64,000 nucleotides of DNA, from assembly GCF_001717465.1 (NCBI RefSeq), contig NZ_CP017074.1:1144873-1208872 (forward strand), written 5' to 3'. This document shows positions 20,674-29,676 of this stretch, piece by piece (position 1 is the first letter of the stretch; the number at the start of each line of letters is the position of its first letter). This DNA is from Luteimonas sp. JM171. GTDB taxonomy: Bacteria > Pseudomonadota > Gammaproteobacteria > Xanthomonadales > Xanthomonadaceae. The notes under the pieces are model-generated. The model saw only the letters and a program-made list of their open reading frames with translations, had not been told where the DNA came from and ran no database searches. The translations under genes and the position numbers were made by a program.

Positions 20674-21989
20674 GCCTGCGCCTGCGCGCCGTGCTGATCG
20701 CCGGGGTGGCTCTGGCGCTGCTCTGGACCCTGGCCGCGGCCTGGATGCTGCACGACGTGCACAGCCGCGTGGACCGGACCCTTGACCAGCGCCTGGCCAT
20801 GTCCGCGCGCATGGTGTCCGGGCTGATGCAGCGCGCAACGCTGATGCCCGCAGGTCCCGACGCGTTGCTGGAGCCGATCACGGTGGGCGGGGGCCAGGGC
20901 ATCGCCTGCCAGGTCCGCACCCAGCGCGGGGAGATCGTGGCCGCCACCAGCGGGGCGCCCCTGGCGGCGCTGGACGTGCCGGCGCCGGGCTTTGCCGACC
21001 GCCATGTGGACGGCGAGGTGTGGCGCACCTACACGCTGCGCTTTGGCGACCACTACATCACCACCGCCGACCGCATCGACGAGCGCGGCACCCTGGCGCG
21101 CGGCATCCTGCTGGCCGCAGGCGTGCCCTTCGTGGTGGCGCTGCTGGGCGGCCTGCTGGCGCTGTGGATCGGGATCTCGCGCGGGCTGGCGCCGCTGGAC
21201 GCGCTGCGCCGCACCCTGCAGGCGCGCGATGCCGAATCGACCGAGCCGGTGGACGGCGCTGGCGCCCCGGCCGAGCTGCGGCCGCTGATCGACGCGCTCA
21301 ACGGACTGCTCGAGCGGCTGGCCGCGGCGCTGGGCCAGCAGCGGGCGTTCACCGATGCCGCCGCCCACGAGCTGCGCACGCCGCTGACGGTGGTGGACAC
21401 CCACCTGCAGGTGGCGCGGATGGCGGCCGGGCCGGACGCCGAATCGCTGCGCAGCGCGGGGGAAGGGGTGCGCCGCCTGCGCCACACGCTGGACCAGCTC
21501 ATGGTCCTCACCCGGGCGGAGGCGGCCGGTGGGGCCGGAGACGCCTGTGATTCGGTGCTCGGCGCGGTGGGGGACGTGATCGCCCGCATCCCCGAACCGG
21601 ACAGGGAAAGGATCGCGCTGGAAGTGTCGGGCGCCGATGCGGCCAGCCCCATCCCGCACTCGATGCTCGTCACCGCGCTGCGCAACGTGCTCGACAATGC
21701 GCTGCGCTACGGCGGCCAGGGGCCGGTGGAGCTGGCGGTGCGCTTTGACCGCGCGGGCCGGCGCGTTGCGATCGAAGTGGCCGACCGCGGACCCGGCATG
21801 AGCGAAGCGGAACTGGCCAATGCCGGCCAGCGCTTCTGGCGGGGCGCGAGCAGCCGCGATGGGGGTGATGGCGCGGGCCTGGGGCTGTCGATCGTCAGCG
21901 CCATCGCGGGCAGGTACGACGGCACCGTGGAACTGAATGCCCGGGAGGGCGGCGGCCTGCGGGTGCGCCTGGAACTGCCCGCAGGCTGA
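20670..21989 (+). CDS. Sensor histidine kinase, QseC/PmrB-like
   Basis: A 439-residue inner-membrane histidine kinase. It has two membrane helices (about 7-28 and 145-168) around a periplasmic sensor region of about 115 residues, then a HAMP linker, the H box AAHELRTPLTVVD with His233, and an ATPase domain with N (NVLDNALRYGG), G1 (DRGPGMSEAEL) and G2 (GAGLGLSIV) boxes. It would phosphorylate the regulator encoded just upstream, with which it overlaps by 4 bases. The stimulus is unknown; the adjacent dsb operon hints at envelope stress. Confidence 0.94.
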   Translation: MSLRLRAVLIAGVALALLWTLAAAWMLHDVHSRVDRTLDQRLAMSARMVSGLMQRATLMPAGPDALLEPITVGGGQGIACQVRTQRGEIVAATSGAPLAALDVPAPGFADRHVDGEVWRTYTLRFGDHYITTADRIDERGTLARGILLAAGVPFVVALLGGLLALWIGISRGLAPLDALRRTLQARDAESTEPVDGAGAPAELRPLIDALNGLLERLAAALGQQRAFTDAAAHELRTPLTVVDTHLQVARMAAGPDAESLRSAGEGVRRLRHTLDQLMVLTRAEAAGGAGDACDSVLGAVGDVIARIPEPDRERIALEVSGADAASPIPHSMLVTALRNVLDNALRYGGQGPVELAVRFDRAGRRVAIEVADRGPGMSEAELANAGQRFWRGASSRDGGDGAGLGLSIVSAIAGRYDGTVELNAREGGGLRVRLELPAG

Positions 21990-22025
21990 CCGGCGGGTCC
22001 GGCCGGCTGGGACACGAAACCCGGC

Positions 22026-22049
22026 CCGCGGCCCGGTGAGGGGCCGCGG
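22026..22049. terminator. GC-rich hairpin between convergent genes
   Basis: A 9-bp perfect stem (22026-22034 with 22041-22049, CCGCGGCCC/GGGCCGCGG) with a 6-base loop lies between the sensor kinase and the convergent sugar dehydrogenase gene. There is no U run on either strand, so it is only a weak candidate for a bidirectional terminator. Confidence 0.3.
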
Positions 22050-22057
22050 ACCGCTGC

Positions 22058-23458
22058 TCAGTCGTTGTCCTCGCCGGCCTGGTCCTGGTCGGACGGGTCG
22101 GGATCGGCGTCGGGCGGCTCGGGGATCAGGCGGGCGTCGGGGGGTGATTCAACCGCCGGGCCTCCGATCCGCGAGATCCGCCAGATGGTGTTGGACAGGT
22201 CATCGGCCACGATCAGCGCGCCGGCGGGGTCCACGGTCACGCCCACGGGCCGGCCATAGGTGGGGCCGTCGTCCTCGCGGAATCCGCCCGCGAATTCAAT
22301 CGGGTCGCCGGCGGGCTGGCCGTTGCTGAAGGGCACGAAGATGACGTTGTAGCCCACCGGGTCGGCGCGGTTCCAGCTGCCGTGCTGGCCGATGAAGACG
22401 CCGTCGGCGAACTCCGGCCCCATCACCGGGCTGGAGAAGTCCAGGCCCAGCGCGGCCACGTGCGAGCCGAGCGCATAGTCGGGGACGATGGTTTCGGCGA
22501 CCTTTTCCGGGTTTTCGGGGCGCACGCGGTCATCCACGTTCTGGCCCCAGTAAGCCCACGGCCAGCCGTAGAAGCCACCCTCCTGCACCGAGGTGAGGTA
22601 GTCGGGCACGAGGTCCGGGCCGATCTCGTCGCGCTCGTTCACCACCGCCCACAGCTGGCCGGTGCCGGGCTGGATGGCCAGCGCGGTGGGGTTGCGCAGG
22701 CCGCCCGCGTATTCGCGGTGCATGCCGGTGTCGGCATCGATCTCCCAGATCACCGCCCGGTCCTGCTCGGCCACCATGCCGCGCTCGGTGATGTTGCTGT
22801 TCGAGCCGATGCCCACGTACAGGAACCGGCCGTCCGCGCTCGCGGTCATGGCCTTGGTCCAGTGGTGGTTGATCTGCGACGGCAGCCTGGTCAGCTCCTC
22901 CGGCGGACCGGCGGCCTGGGTCATGCCCGGGCGGTAATCGAACGTCACCACCGCATCCTGGTTCGCCACATAGAGGGTGTCGTCCACCAGGGCCAGGCCG
23001 TAGGGCGCATCCAGGTTGTCGGCAAACACGGTCTGCAGCTCGTAGTCGCCGTCGCCATCGGCGTCGCGCAGCAGGGTCAGCCGGTCCCCGCTGGGCACCG
23101 AGGTGGTGCCCTTGGCCTTGATCACCCCGGCGATCACGTCCTTGGGCTTGAGGCTGGGCGCGTTGCCACCCCGGCCCTCGGCCACGAGGATGTCGCCGTT
23201 GGGGAGCACCAGCGTCTGGCGCGGGATGCCCAGGCCGGTGGCAATGGCGCGCACCTCGAAACCCTCCGGCACCACGGGCAGGCGGTCGCCCCACTCGGCG
23301 GGCTCGGCGATCGTCATGTTGGGAAGCACGCCGCGGCTCGGCTCGGGCAGGTCCGGGTTGGCGCCGAACTGGCGCTCGATGGGGTCGGGCGAGGCGCCGC
23401 AGGCGGCCAGCGCAAGGGCCATGGCGGCGGCCAGCGGCGTGAGATGGCGGGCATTCAT
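22058..23458 (-). CDS. PQQ-type soluble sugar/sorbosone dehydrogenase-like lipoprotein
   Basis: A 466-residue lipoprotein (lipobox ALAAC) with a six-bladed propeller of the GSDH/sorbosone dehydrogenase family. Typical elements are NGDILVAEGRGG, LYVANQDAVV, WTKAMTASADGRFLYVGIGSNSN as part of a longer conserved stretch, GGLRNPTALAIQPGTG, NERDEIGPDLVPDY and IGQHGSWNR. Such proteins oxidise sugars with PQQ in the periplasm, though many close relatives lack proven activity. The C-terminus is acidic. The ATG at 23458 overlaps the stop of the DUF2231 gene by 4 bases. DUF2231 membrane proteins often accompany this family and might serve as the electron acceptor partner. Confidence 0.88.
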   Translation of the reverse strand: MNARHLTPLAAAMALALAACGASPDPIERQFGANPDLPEPSRGVLPNMTIAEPAEWGDRLPVVPEGFEVRAIATGLGIPRQTLVLPNGDILVAEGRGGNAPSLKPKDVIAGVIKAKGTTSVPSGDRLTLLRDADGDGDYELQTVFADNLDAPYGLALVDDTLYVANQDAVVTFDYRPGMTQAAGPPEELTRLPSQINHHWTKAMTASADGRFLYVGIGSNSNITERGMVAEQDRAVIWEIDADTGMHREYAGGLRNPTALAIQPGTGQLWAVVNERDEIGPDLVPDYLTSVQEGGFYGWPWAYWGQNVDDRVRPENPEKVAETIVPDYALGSHVAALGLDFSSPVMGPEFADGVFIGQHGSWNRADPVGYNVIFVPFSNGQPAGDPIEFAGGFREDDGPTYGRPVGVTVDPAGALIVADDLSNTIWRISRIGGPAVESPPDARLIPEPPDADPDPSDQDQAGEDND

Positions 23459-23904
23459 CGCGGCTCTCCCAGGCGGGGCGGGCAGAAGGCGATCCATGCG
23501 GCGGCAATCGCCAGCAGGGTGATGATCACCGACATCACCAGGCCGGCGGGCATGCTGGCCCAGGCATCGCGGGCGTGGTGCAGGGCGTTGAAGAATCCGA
23601 TGATCCACGTGACCGCCAGCACCACCAGGTACAGCACCCGGGCCGGCGTGCGCCGGGCCGGGGCAAGCCCGGCGAATGCGAACACCAGCGCCACGCCGGC
23701 CATCACCAGGCCGCCGGCGAGCAGCCACGAGGCAAAGTTCTGCCACTGGATCTCATAGGTGCGGAAGTAGGCGAGGTCGCTGAGCAGGGCGCCGGCGAAC
23801 AGCGGGATCACGCCGGCGAGGAACACCGCGTGGACGGGGTGGATCGGCATCGACGGCGCGCGCACGACGGCGACTTCCCTCGACGCGTGGACAACATGGG
23901 CCAT
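23455..23904 (-). CDS. DUF2231 family membrane protein
   Basis: A 149-residue inner-membrane protein with four helices and the typical DUF2231 start region MPIHPVHAVFLAGVIPLFAG, where His residues lie near the membrane surface. GGAGGAG lies at an ideal distance before the ATG at 23904. It is translationally coupled to the sugar dehydrogenase gene (ATGA at 23455-23458), which suggests a joint redox role, but no biochemical function is established for the family. Confidence 0.85.
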   Translation of the reverse strand: MAHVVHASREVAVVRAPSMPIHPVHAVFLAGVIPLFAGALLSDLAYFRTYEIQWQNFASWLLAGGLVMAGVALVFAFAGLAPARRTPARVLYLVVLAVTWIIGFFNALHHARDAWASMPAGLVMSVIITLLAIAAAWIAFCPPRLGEPR

Positions 23905-23980
23905 GGCACTCCTCCTTGGTCAGGCCAGGGGATCGGCCCGAGGCTGCCACGCGGTTCCTGACGATGGCGTGCAGACGCAG

Positions 23981-24004
23981 AACGCCCCGGCATGCCGGGG
24001 CGTT
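23981..24004 (-). terminator. Perfect 24-bp palindrome downstream of the lipoprotein gene
   Basis: A fully self-complementary 24-base sequence centred on CATG (AACGCCCCGG on the left) lies 25 bases after the stop of the minus-strand lipoprotein gene at 24029. The minus-strand T tract is short, so termination is likely but not certain. Confidence 0.55.
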
Positions 24005-24028
24005 CGTGACACGGCCTGGCGATGGCGG

Positions 24029-24553
24029 CTACTGGATGGTGAACTGCCGCGTCTCGACCGGCTCGCCGTTGAGGGTCACCTCCACGTCGTAGGTGCCCAT
24101 CGGCCAGCCTTCGGGGTTGTTGACGTGGAAGGATGTGGCATCGGTCCCGGTGAACTGCAGCGCGGCGCTGCGTTCGTCGATGAGCTGGCCGTCTTCATAT
24201 GTCCAGCGCACGCCAAGGGTGGCGGTGGCCGGGGCATCGGCGCTGCTGACCGTGGTGATGGACACGTGGATCGTCTCGTCATCGGAAGCGAAGGCGGTCT
24301 GCGGCGAGGTGACCCTCTCGTCCGCATCCACCTCGGTGCCGAACAGCACGTCGGTGACCGTCACGTCGGCGGCGTCGGCCTGCGGTTCGGCCGGTGCATC
24401 GGCAGGAGCGTCGGTCATGCCGGGCGGCGACTCCAGGGCGGTGGTGTCGCTGCCGGCCGGGTCCGCGGTGCTGTCCATGCCGCCGTCGCGGTTGCAGCCG
24501 GCGACGACGAAGCTGCCGGCCAGCACGGCGGCGAGAAGCAGGTGGGTCTTCAT
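24029..24553 (-). CDS. Hypothetical lipoprotein with C-terminal beta domain
   Basis: A 174-residue lipoprotein: signal peptide with lipobox VVAGC, then a Ser/Ala/Asp/Pro-rich linker to about residue 65, then a compact domain ending GWPMGTYDVEVTLNGEPVETRQFTIQ. The closing segment reads like an immunoglobulin-like beta-sandwich found in several exported DUF families. No precise family is recognised. The gene has a good AGGAGCC site before the ATG and a palindromic terminator after it, so it is probably expressed on its own or with the LysM gene 25 bases upstream. Confidence 0.7.
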   Translation of the reverse strand: MKTHLLLAAVLAGSFVVAGCNRDGGMDSTADPAGSDTTALESPPGMTDAPADAPAEPQADAADVTVTDVLFGTEVDADERVTSPQTAFASDDETIHVSITTVSSADAPATATLGVRWTYEDGQLIDERSAALQFTGTDATSFHVNNPEGWPMGTYDVEVTLNGEPVETRQFTIQ

Positions 24554-24577
24554 GTGCGGCTCCTTGGGTATTCGAAA

Positions 24578-24874
24578 TCAGGGAATCCGGAGGACCTGTC
24601 CGGGCTGGATCAGGTCCGGGTCATCGAGCTGGTCGCGGTTGGCGTTGAAGATTTCCTCCCAGCGATTGGCGCTGCCGTAATACTGCTTTGAAATCGCCGA
24701 CAGTGTGTCGCCCTTTTCCACCGTGTGGCTGCGCCCGGTCTCAGGCCCGGCCGGCTTGGCGGTACTGCCCATGCCGCCGGTGACCTTGCTGAAGTCGGCC
24801 TTGCGCTCACCGTGCGTTTCCCTGTTGCCGGGGTTGAGCGTGAGGTCCTCGGGATCCTTGCGGGTGGGGCTCAT
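24578..24874 (-). CDS. LysM domain protein
   Basis: A 98-residue protein with one LysM peptidoglycan-binding domain at the C-terminus ([20 protein letters not shown], then [22 protein letters not shown]). There is no signal peptide; the N-terminal 48 residues are polar and disordered-looking. This layout resembles the YgaU/BON-LysM and DUF-LysM small proteins. GGAG lies 9 bases before the ATG at 24874. How it would reach the periplasm is unclear, so a cytoplasmic or phage-tail-like role cannot be excluded. Confidence 0.85.
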   Translation of the reverse strand: MSPTRKDPEDLTLNPGNRETHGERKADFSKVTGGMGSTAKPAGPETGRSHTVEKGDTLSAISKQYYGSANRWEEIFNANRDQLDDPDLIQPGQVLRIP

Positions 24875-24961
24875 GGCCGCTTGCTCCGTGTGGCTGCGTT
24901 GCCGGCAAGCGTCCCACGCGATTCGTTAATTCCTGATCGCGGCGGTGTAAACCGCCCGCCG

Positions 24962-25777
24962 TCATTGGCGCAGGTCGCGGCGCGCCGGCGGGGGCGCCAT
25001 CCCCGGGGTCGCCCGCCAAGGATTGATGTCGAGCCCGCCGCGGCGGGTGTAGCGGGCTTCGACCGAGAGTGCCTGCGGCGCGCAGCGTGCCATCAGGTCG
25101 CAGAACACCTGCTCCACGCACTGTTCGTGGAACCCCGCGTGGTCGCGGAACGACACCAGGTAGCGCAGCAGGGCCTCGCGGTCGATGCGCGGGCCGCGAT
25201 AGGTGATGTGCACGCTCGCCCAGTCCGGCTGGCCCGTGACCGGGCAGTTGGACTTGAGCAGGTCCGAGCACAGGGTTTCCTCCACCGGCTGTTCCGGGTC
25301 CCCCTGGAGCAGCGCGGGTTCCGGCGGGCCGTAATGGTCGATGGCCACATCCAGCCCGTCGATGGATTCCCCCGCATGGGCTTCGGCCATCCCGGGCAGC
25401 CCGAAGCGGACGTCCACGGCCGCGCCGGCGGCCGCTGACAGGTCCGCGGCAATCCGCGCGCGGACCTCTGCGGCGCTTCCAAAGCGCGCTGCATTGAGCG
25501 AGTTGAGGTAAAGCTTGAGGGACTTGGACTCGATGAGGTTCGGCGAGCGTGCCGGCACCAGCAGGGTCGCCGTGGCCGTTTCAGGCTTGCCGCGGGCGTT
25601 GAGCCAGGCCAGCTCATAGGCATGCCAGCGGTCATGGCCGTCGAACGGCGGCCTGCCGGCATCCAGGCCCAGCGGCGCGCGGCCCTGGGCGCGGGCGATG
25701 GGGAACAGCAGGCCGGGGTCGTAGCGGTCCGGGTAGACGGTGGCCCGGCCGAGCGCGGAATCTTCGGGGGAATGCAT
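24962..25777 (-). CDS. queF: NADPH-dependent 7-cyano-7-deazaguanine reductase QueF
   Basis: QueF reduces preQ0 to preQ1 in queuosine synthesis for tRNA wobble modification. At 271 residues it is the long, bimodular type II form found in gammaproteobacteria. The nucleophilic Cys178 and Asp185 keep the seven-residue spacing of the E. coli enzyme ([12 protein letters not shown]), and the family motif [13 protein letters not shown] is present in the N-terminal half. It begins close to the MscS gene on the same strand (25796), so the two may be cotranscribed. No preQ1 riboswitch is seen in the 18-base gap. Confidence 0.96.
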   Translation of the reverse strand: MHSPEDSALGRATVYPDRYDPGLLFPIARAQGRAPLGLDAGRPPFDGHDRWHAYELAWLNARGKPETATATLLVPARSPNLIESKSLKLYLNSLNAARFGSAAEVRARIAADLSAAAGAAVDVRFGLPGMAEAHAGESIDGLDVAIDHYGPPEPALLQGDPEQPVEETLCSDLLKSNCPVTGQPDWASVHITYRGPRIDREALLRYLVSFRDHAGFHEQCVEQVFCDLMARCAPQALSVEARYTRRGGLDINPWRATPGMAPPPARRDLRQ

Positions 25778-25795
25778 CCGCGCATTCTAAGACCT

Positions 25796-26434
25796 TCAGA
25801 ACATGCTGCCGCCGCCTCCGCCGGCCGCAGGGCGGCTGCGCTTCCTGCGCGCGGGAGCGTCGGGATCCGGCTCGGGCCGCGGCGGCGGTGCCTCGGCCCA
25901 GCGCCGCACCACGCGCTGGAAGAACAGGTTGTTGGGCACCCGCAGGTTGGCCCGGGTGCCGTCTTCGCGGGTCTCGCGCAGGATCACGCTGACCAGGTTC
26001 ATGTCCACCACCTGCCCGCCCAGGCCGCGGGATTCGCTGCCGTCCAGCAGCTCGATGTGGTCATACAGCCGGAACGGCCGGGTGATCAGCAGCAGCACGG
26101 CGCAGAAGATATTGGACAGCACGCTCCACGCGGCGAAAAACGCCACCGCCGCCACCGCCGCAAAGCCGGTGAACGCGGTCCACAGTACGGTGCCCGAGAC
26201 GCCAAGGCGCCCCAGGATGATCAGCAGCGCGGCCGAATAGATCAGGAACGTGCTCAGCCGGCGGGCCCCGACCCGGACCTCCGGCGGCAGGTCCCAGCGG
26301 TCCGACAGGCGCGTGATCAGCTTGCCGGCAAACCTGCGCAGGCCCCAGGCGACCACCATCACCAGGATGATCTGCAGGATGGGCAGCGCCACTCCCAGCC
26401 ATTGGTGGGTCCAGGTGGGCAGGTAGTGCTTCAT
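25796..26434 (-). CDS. Small-conductance mechanosensitive channel family protein, short
   Basis: A 212-residue MscS-type channel with about three membrane helices. The pore-lining helix is the Ala/Gly-rich AFTGFAAVAAVAFFAAWSVLSN stretch, followed by the beta domain (RPFRLYDHIELLDG, GGQVVDMNLVSVILRE, VPNNLFFQRVVRR). The cytoplasmic C-terminal domain of full MscS is missing: after residue 185 there is only a basic, Pro/Gly-rich tail ending GGGGGSMF. Short forms like this are common in Xanthomonadaceae. It would relieve turgor on osmotic downshift. No clear ribosome binding site is seen. Confidence 0.88.
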   Translation of the reverse strand: MKHYLPTWTHQWLGVALPILQIILVMVVAWGLRRFAGKLITRLSDRWDLPPEVRVGARRLSTFLIYSAALLIILGRLGVSGTVLWTAFTGFAAVAAVAFFAAWSVLSNIFCAVLLLITRPFRLYDHIELLDGSESRGLGGQVVDMNLVSVILRETREDGTRANLRVPNNLFFQRVVRRWAEAPPPRPEPDPDAPARRKRSRPAAGGGGGSMF

Positions 26435-26544
26435 CGCCGGGCTCGCGGGGCAGGAAGGGGCAGTGCGGCCGCCATTCTAGCCGCGGCCACCCGGCGGGTC
26501 GGGGGCCGCGGCGCGGGCGGTATCCAGCCACGGGGGCGATTCGG

Positions 26545-26907
26545 CGTAGAGCTCCTGCAGCAGCTCGATGCCACCGCCGACCGCTCGTTCACCCCCGCCT
26601 CATCGCTGCCCAGCCGGGCGCGGTGGACGAGATCCTGGCGCGCTTCGCCCGCGTGTCGCCCGAAGGCTATGCCGGCTGCTGCGCGGCGCTCGCCGGGGCC
26701 GACCTGCGCGCCGAGCTCGGCCGGATCAGCGTGCCGGTGCTGGCCATCTCCGGCGATGACGACCCGGTGTGCCCGCCGTCGGACCTGCAGGCGATTGCCG
26801 ATGGCGTGGCCGACGGCCGCCACCTGTCATTGCCCGGCCGGCACATCGTCAACATCGAGTCCGCCGGCGCGTTCAATGACGCGCTCAGGGAGTTCCTGGG
26901 GCAGTAG
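26545..26907 (+). pseudogene. Remnant of a 3-oxoadipate enol-lactonase-like alpha/beta hydrolase
   Basis: The C-terminal third of a PcaD-like hydrolase is preserved: GAVDEILARFARVSPEGYAG, then DLRAELGRISVPVLAISGDDDPVCPPSDL, and GRHLSLPGRHIVNIE with the catalytic His. Upstream the frame shifts: RSFTP is encoded in one frame and RLIAAQPG in the next, across a run of five C near 26593, so one C appears to have been lost. The nucleophile region and the whole N-terminal half are absent. On the opposite strand a short open stretch (ELLQELYAESPPWL, stop at 26477) is a competing reading I could not resolve. I infer a decayed pca fragment. Confidence 0.55.
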
Positions 26908-26919
26908 CACCCGGCCCGG

Positions 26920-27981
26920 TCAGGGCGTGGCCGGGCGCAGCCCGGTCACCAGGGTGGGCAGCGTCCACGCCCCGCCCGGGGCCATCAGCCGGCACATCCC
27001 GGTCGTCGACTCGCCCGCGGCCACGAACCCGTTGCCGTTCCAGGCCCAGGAGGCGGACGACCAGCAATCGCCCAGGCCCCGCCCCTTGTGCCCGGAATGG
27101 ATCACGCCATCGGCATGCCCGCTGCCTGAATCGGTCACCAGCCGGGGCGCGTAGGGCGCGCTGTCGCGGATCACCCAGTAGCCGTGGCCCTCGTTGTAGG
27201 CGCCGCGCCAGCACAGGGTTGATGCGAGCAGGTGGCGGTCGTCCAGGCGCTCGATGCTGACCGGCGTGCCGTGCGTTTCTTCGGTATTGATCAGGTCGCA
27301 GTGGTCGCCAGCGCTGGCGGCCAGCGCCATGCGCAGCGCCGGGTCTTCGCCCACCGCCGCATCCCCGGGCCGGGTGGGTTCCAGCGCCGGAATGCGCACC
27401 ACCGGCACCGGCCGCGCCGCAGGGACCGTGGCTTCGCTGCGGCCGCCGCGGCGCACCAGCGCGCCGGGCGTGTCGAGCCGCCCCTGCGCTTCATCCATCT
27501 TCAGCAGCACCGCCGCTGCACCGGCGTCCGAGACGTGCAGGTGCCGGCCCTGGGCTTCGTCGATGGCGACGATCACGGTGTCCTTCACCAGGGCGCGCAG
27601 CAGGGCTTCCACTTGTGCCGGGATGAGCCGGGCGTCGTCGCGGCCGCCGATTGACACTTCGCCCAGGTCCTCGCCGTCGATGAAGAGCCGCAGCCGTTCC
27701 GGCACGTCGTCCAGGTCATGGCGTTGGACCATCAGCCGCCCGCTTACCGGTGCGCGTGGCCCCGCGGGCCGGGTCAGCAGCAGCGCGGCGCCGTAACCGC
27801 CCGTGTCCGGTGGATAGCCCACCGCGCGGCAGGTACCGGTGTTGTCGCAGGCCAGCTCCCAGTCGTGGTGGGAAAACGAGGGCCCGGGCGTCAGCGTGCC
27901 GGCGACGGCGGGTCCCGTGGCCAGGCCGACCGCAGCCGCAACCACTGCCAGGCGGCGCGTGTTCCTGCGAAGCAGCGTCAT
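26920..27981 (-). CDS. Exported DUF1176 domain protein
   Basis: A 353-residue secreted protein with a signal peptide ending GPAVA and a DUF1176 domain: FSHHDWELACDNTGTCRAVGY near the N-terminus, then repeated beta-rich sections and a C-terminal CWRGAYNEGHGYWVI with GLGDCWSSASWAWNG. Paired cysteines probably form disulfides. The family is widespread in gammaproteobacterial envelopes but has no assigned function. It is divergent from the amino-acid permease gene. Confidence 0.85.
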   Translation of the reverse strand: MTLLRRNTRRLAVVAAAVGLATGPAVAGTLTPGPSFSHHDWELACDNTGTCRAVGYPPDTGGYGAALLLTRPAGPRAPVSGRLMVQRHDLDDVPERLRLFIDGEDLGEVSIGGRDDARLIPAQVEALLRALVKDTVIVAIDEAQGRHLHVSDAGAAAVLLKMDEAQGRLDTPGALVRRGGRSEATVPAARPVPVVRIPALEPTRPGDAAVGEDPALRMALAASAGDHCDLINTEETHGTPVSIERLDDRHLLASTLCWRGAYNEGHGYWVIRDSAPYAPRLVTDSGSGHADGVIHSGHKGRGLGDCWSSASWAWNGNGFVAAGESTTGMCRLMAPGGAWTLPTLVTGLRPATP

Positions 27982-28148
27982 CCAGTTCCATCCTGAGAGC
28001 CGAGTGGTGATTGAAACACAGCCGGGATGGCCTGCCGTCCTGCTGCGGCGACCGCACGCTTGCCCATGCGCGGTGGGGACTTTCCGCCCGGGTGCAGGCC
28101 AACGCGTTGGCGTATCCTTCGATGCTTTCCGGGCCAGCCAAAGGCAGC

Positions 28149-29534
28149 ATGAACGAGGCAGCAGACGGCAACACCCTTTCGCGCGGGCTGAAGAACCGCC
28201 ACATCCAGCTCATCGCCCTGGGCGGGGCCATCGGGACCGGCCTGTTCCTTGGCACTTCCACCGCAATCGGTCTGGCGGGACCCTCGGTGCTGCTGGGTTA
28301 CGCGGTGGCCGGGCTCATTGCGTTCCTGATCATGCGCCAGCTGGGCGAGATGGTGGTCGAGGAGCCGGTGGCCGGCTCGTTCAGCCACTTCGCGTTCCGC
28401 TACTGGAGCGAGTTCGCGGGCTTCCTGTCGGGCTGGAACTACTGGGCGCTGTACGTGCTGGTGAGCATGGCCGAGCTCACCGCGATCGGCATCTACGTGC
28501 AGTACTGGTGGCCGGAGATCCCGGTGTGGGCCTCGGCGCTGGCGTTCTTCGTGCTGGTCAACGGCATCAACCTGCTGCACGTGCGCCTGTTCGGGGAAAT
28601 GGAATTCTGGCTGTCGATCGTGAAGGTGGTGGCGATCATGGCCATGATCGGCTTCGGCGCCTGGCTGCTGGCGTCCGGCACCGGCGGCGAGCAGGCCGCG
28701 GTGAGCAACCTGTGGGCGCTGGGCGGCTTCTTCCCCAACGGCATCAGCGGGCTGCTGCTGGCGATGGCGGTGATCATGTTTTCCTTCGGCGGCCTGGAGC
28801 TGGTGGGCATCACCGCCGCCGAGGCCGACGACCCGGGCAAGACCATCCCCAAGGCCACCAACCAGATCATCTACCGCATCCTGATCTTCTACATCGGCGC
28901 GCTGGCGGTGCTGATGTCGCTGTATCCGTGGAACCTGATGGAAGAGGGCAGCAGCCCGTTCGTGATGATCTTCCACTCGCTCGATGCCACCGTGGTGGCC
29001 ACCGTGCTCAACGTGGTGGTGCTGACCGCGGCGCTGTCGGTCTACAACAGCTGCGTGTACTGCAACAGCCGCATGCTCTACGGCCTGGCGCTGCAGGGCA
29101 ATGCGCCCAGGGCGCTGACCCGGGTGAACAAGCGCGGCGTGCCCTCGGCGGCGCTGGGCGTGTCGGCCGCGGCGACCGCGGCGGTGGTGCTGGTGAACTA
29201 CCTGATGCCCGAGGGCGCCTTCGGCATGCTGATGCTGCTGGTGGTGGCGGCGCTGGTGATCAACTGGGCGATGATCAGCATCACCCACCTGATGTTCCGC
29301 CGCCGCATGGCGGCCCAGGGCCGCAGTCCCGCCTTCCCCAGCCCCGGCGCGCCGGTGACCAACTGGCTGTGCCTGGTGTTCCTGGCCGGGATCCTGGTGG
29401 TGATGTGGCTCACCCCGGGCATCCGCACCGCGCTGCTGCTCATGCCGGCCTGGCTGGCCGTGCTGAGCGTGATGTACTGGCTGCGCAAGCGCCAGGGAGC
29501 GTCGGCGGCCGCCACCCCGCAGCCGGGCGCGTGA
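28149..29534 (+). CDS. Amino acid permease, AroP/ProY-type (APC superfamily)
   Basis: A 461-residue proton-coupled amino acid importer with 12 helices. The N-terminal LKNRHIQLIALGGAIGTGLF motif, GYAVAGLIAFLIMRQLGEM and SFGGLELVGITAAEADDP are characteristic of the AAT family that includes AroP, PheP, ProY and CycA. The ATG at 28149 was chosen because AAAGG lies 5 bases upstream and the family consensus begins about 12 residues later; the longer frame from 28011 is unsupported. Substrate specificity cannot be read. A strong terminator lies about 100 bases downstream. Confidence 0.93.
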   Translation: MNEAADGNTLSRGLKNRHIQLIALGGAIGTGLFLGTSTAIGLAGPSVLLGYAVAGLIAFLIMRQLGEMVVEEPVAGSFSHFAFRYWSEFAGFLSGWNYWALYVLVSMAELTAIGIYVQYWWPEIPVWASALAFFVLVNGINLLHVRLFGEMEFWLSIVKVVAIMAMIGFGAWLLASGTGGEQAAVSNLWALGGFFPNGISGLLLAMAVIMFSFGGLELVGITAAEADDPGKTIPKATNQIIYRILIFYIGALAVLMSLYPWNLMEEGSSPFVMIFHSLDATVVATVLNVVVLTAALSVYNSCVYCNSRMLYGLALQGNAPRALTRVNKRGVPSAALGVSAAATAAVVLVNYLMPEGAFGMLMLLVVAALVINWAMISITHLMFRRRMAAQGRSPAFPSPGAPVTNWLCLVFLAGILVVMWLTPGIRTALLLMPAWLAVLSVMYWLRKRQGASAAATPQPGA

Positions 29535-29629
29535 TGACGATTTGAACGAAACCGACATCCGGCTGTAACAAGCCGCGTGGAGAATGGCGCCTGCAGCACC
29601 GATGCCTCTCTCTCCCCATCGTTCTGCGC

Positions 29630-29667
29630 GGAATGCCCGGACCTCCCCTCCGGGCATTCCTGTTTTT
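29630..29667 (+). terminator. Strong rho-independent terminator
   Basis: A perfect 12-bp stem (GGAATGCCCGGA at 29630-29641 with its complement at 29649-29660), a 7-base loop and TGTTTTTG directly after. It faces plus-strand transcripts. It is 96 bases beyond the permease stop and could end either that mRNA or a short separate RNA. Confidence 0.88.
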
Positions 29668-29676
29668 GGACCCCGG

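Noticed and set aside
25778..25795. A preQ1 riboswitch for queF
   Set aside because: The gap to the upstream mscS gene is too short and holds no aptamer-like sequence.
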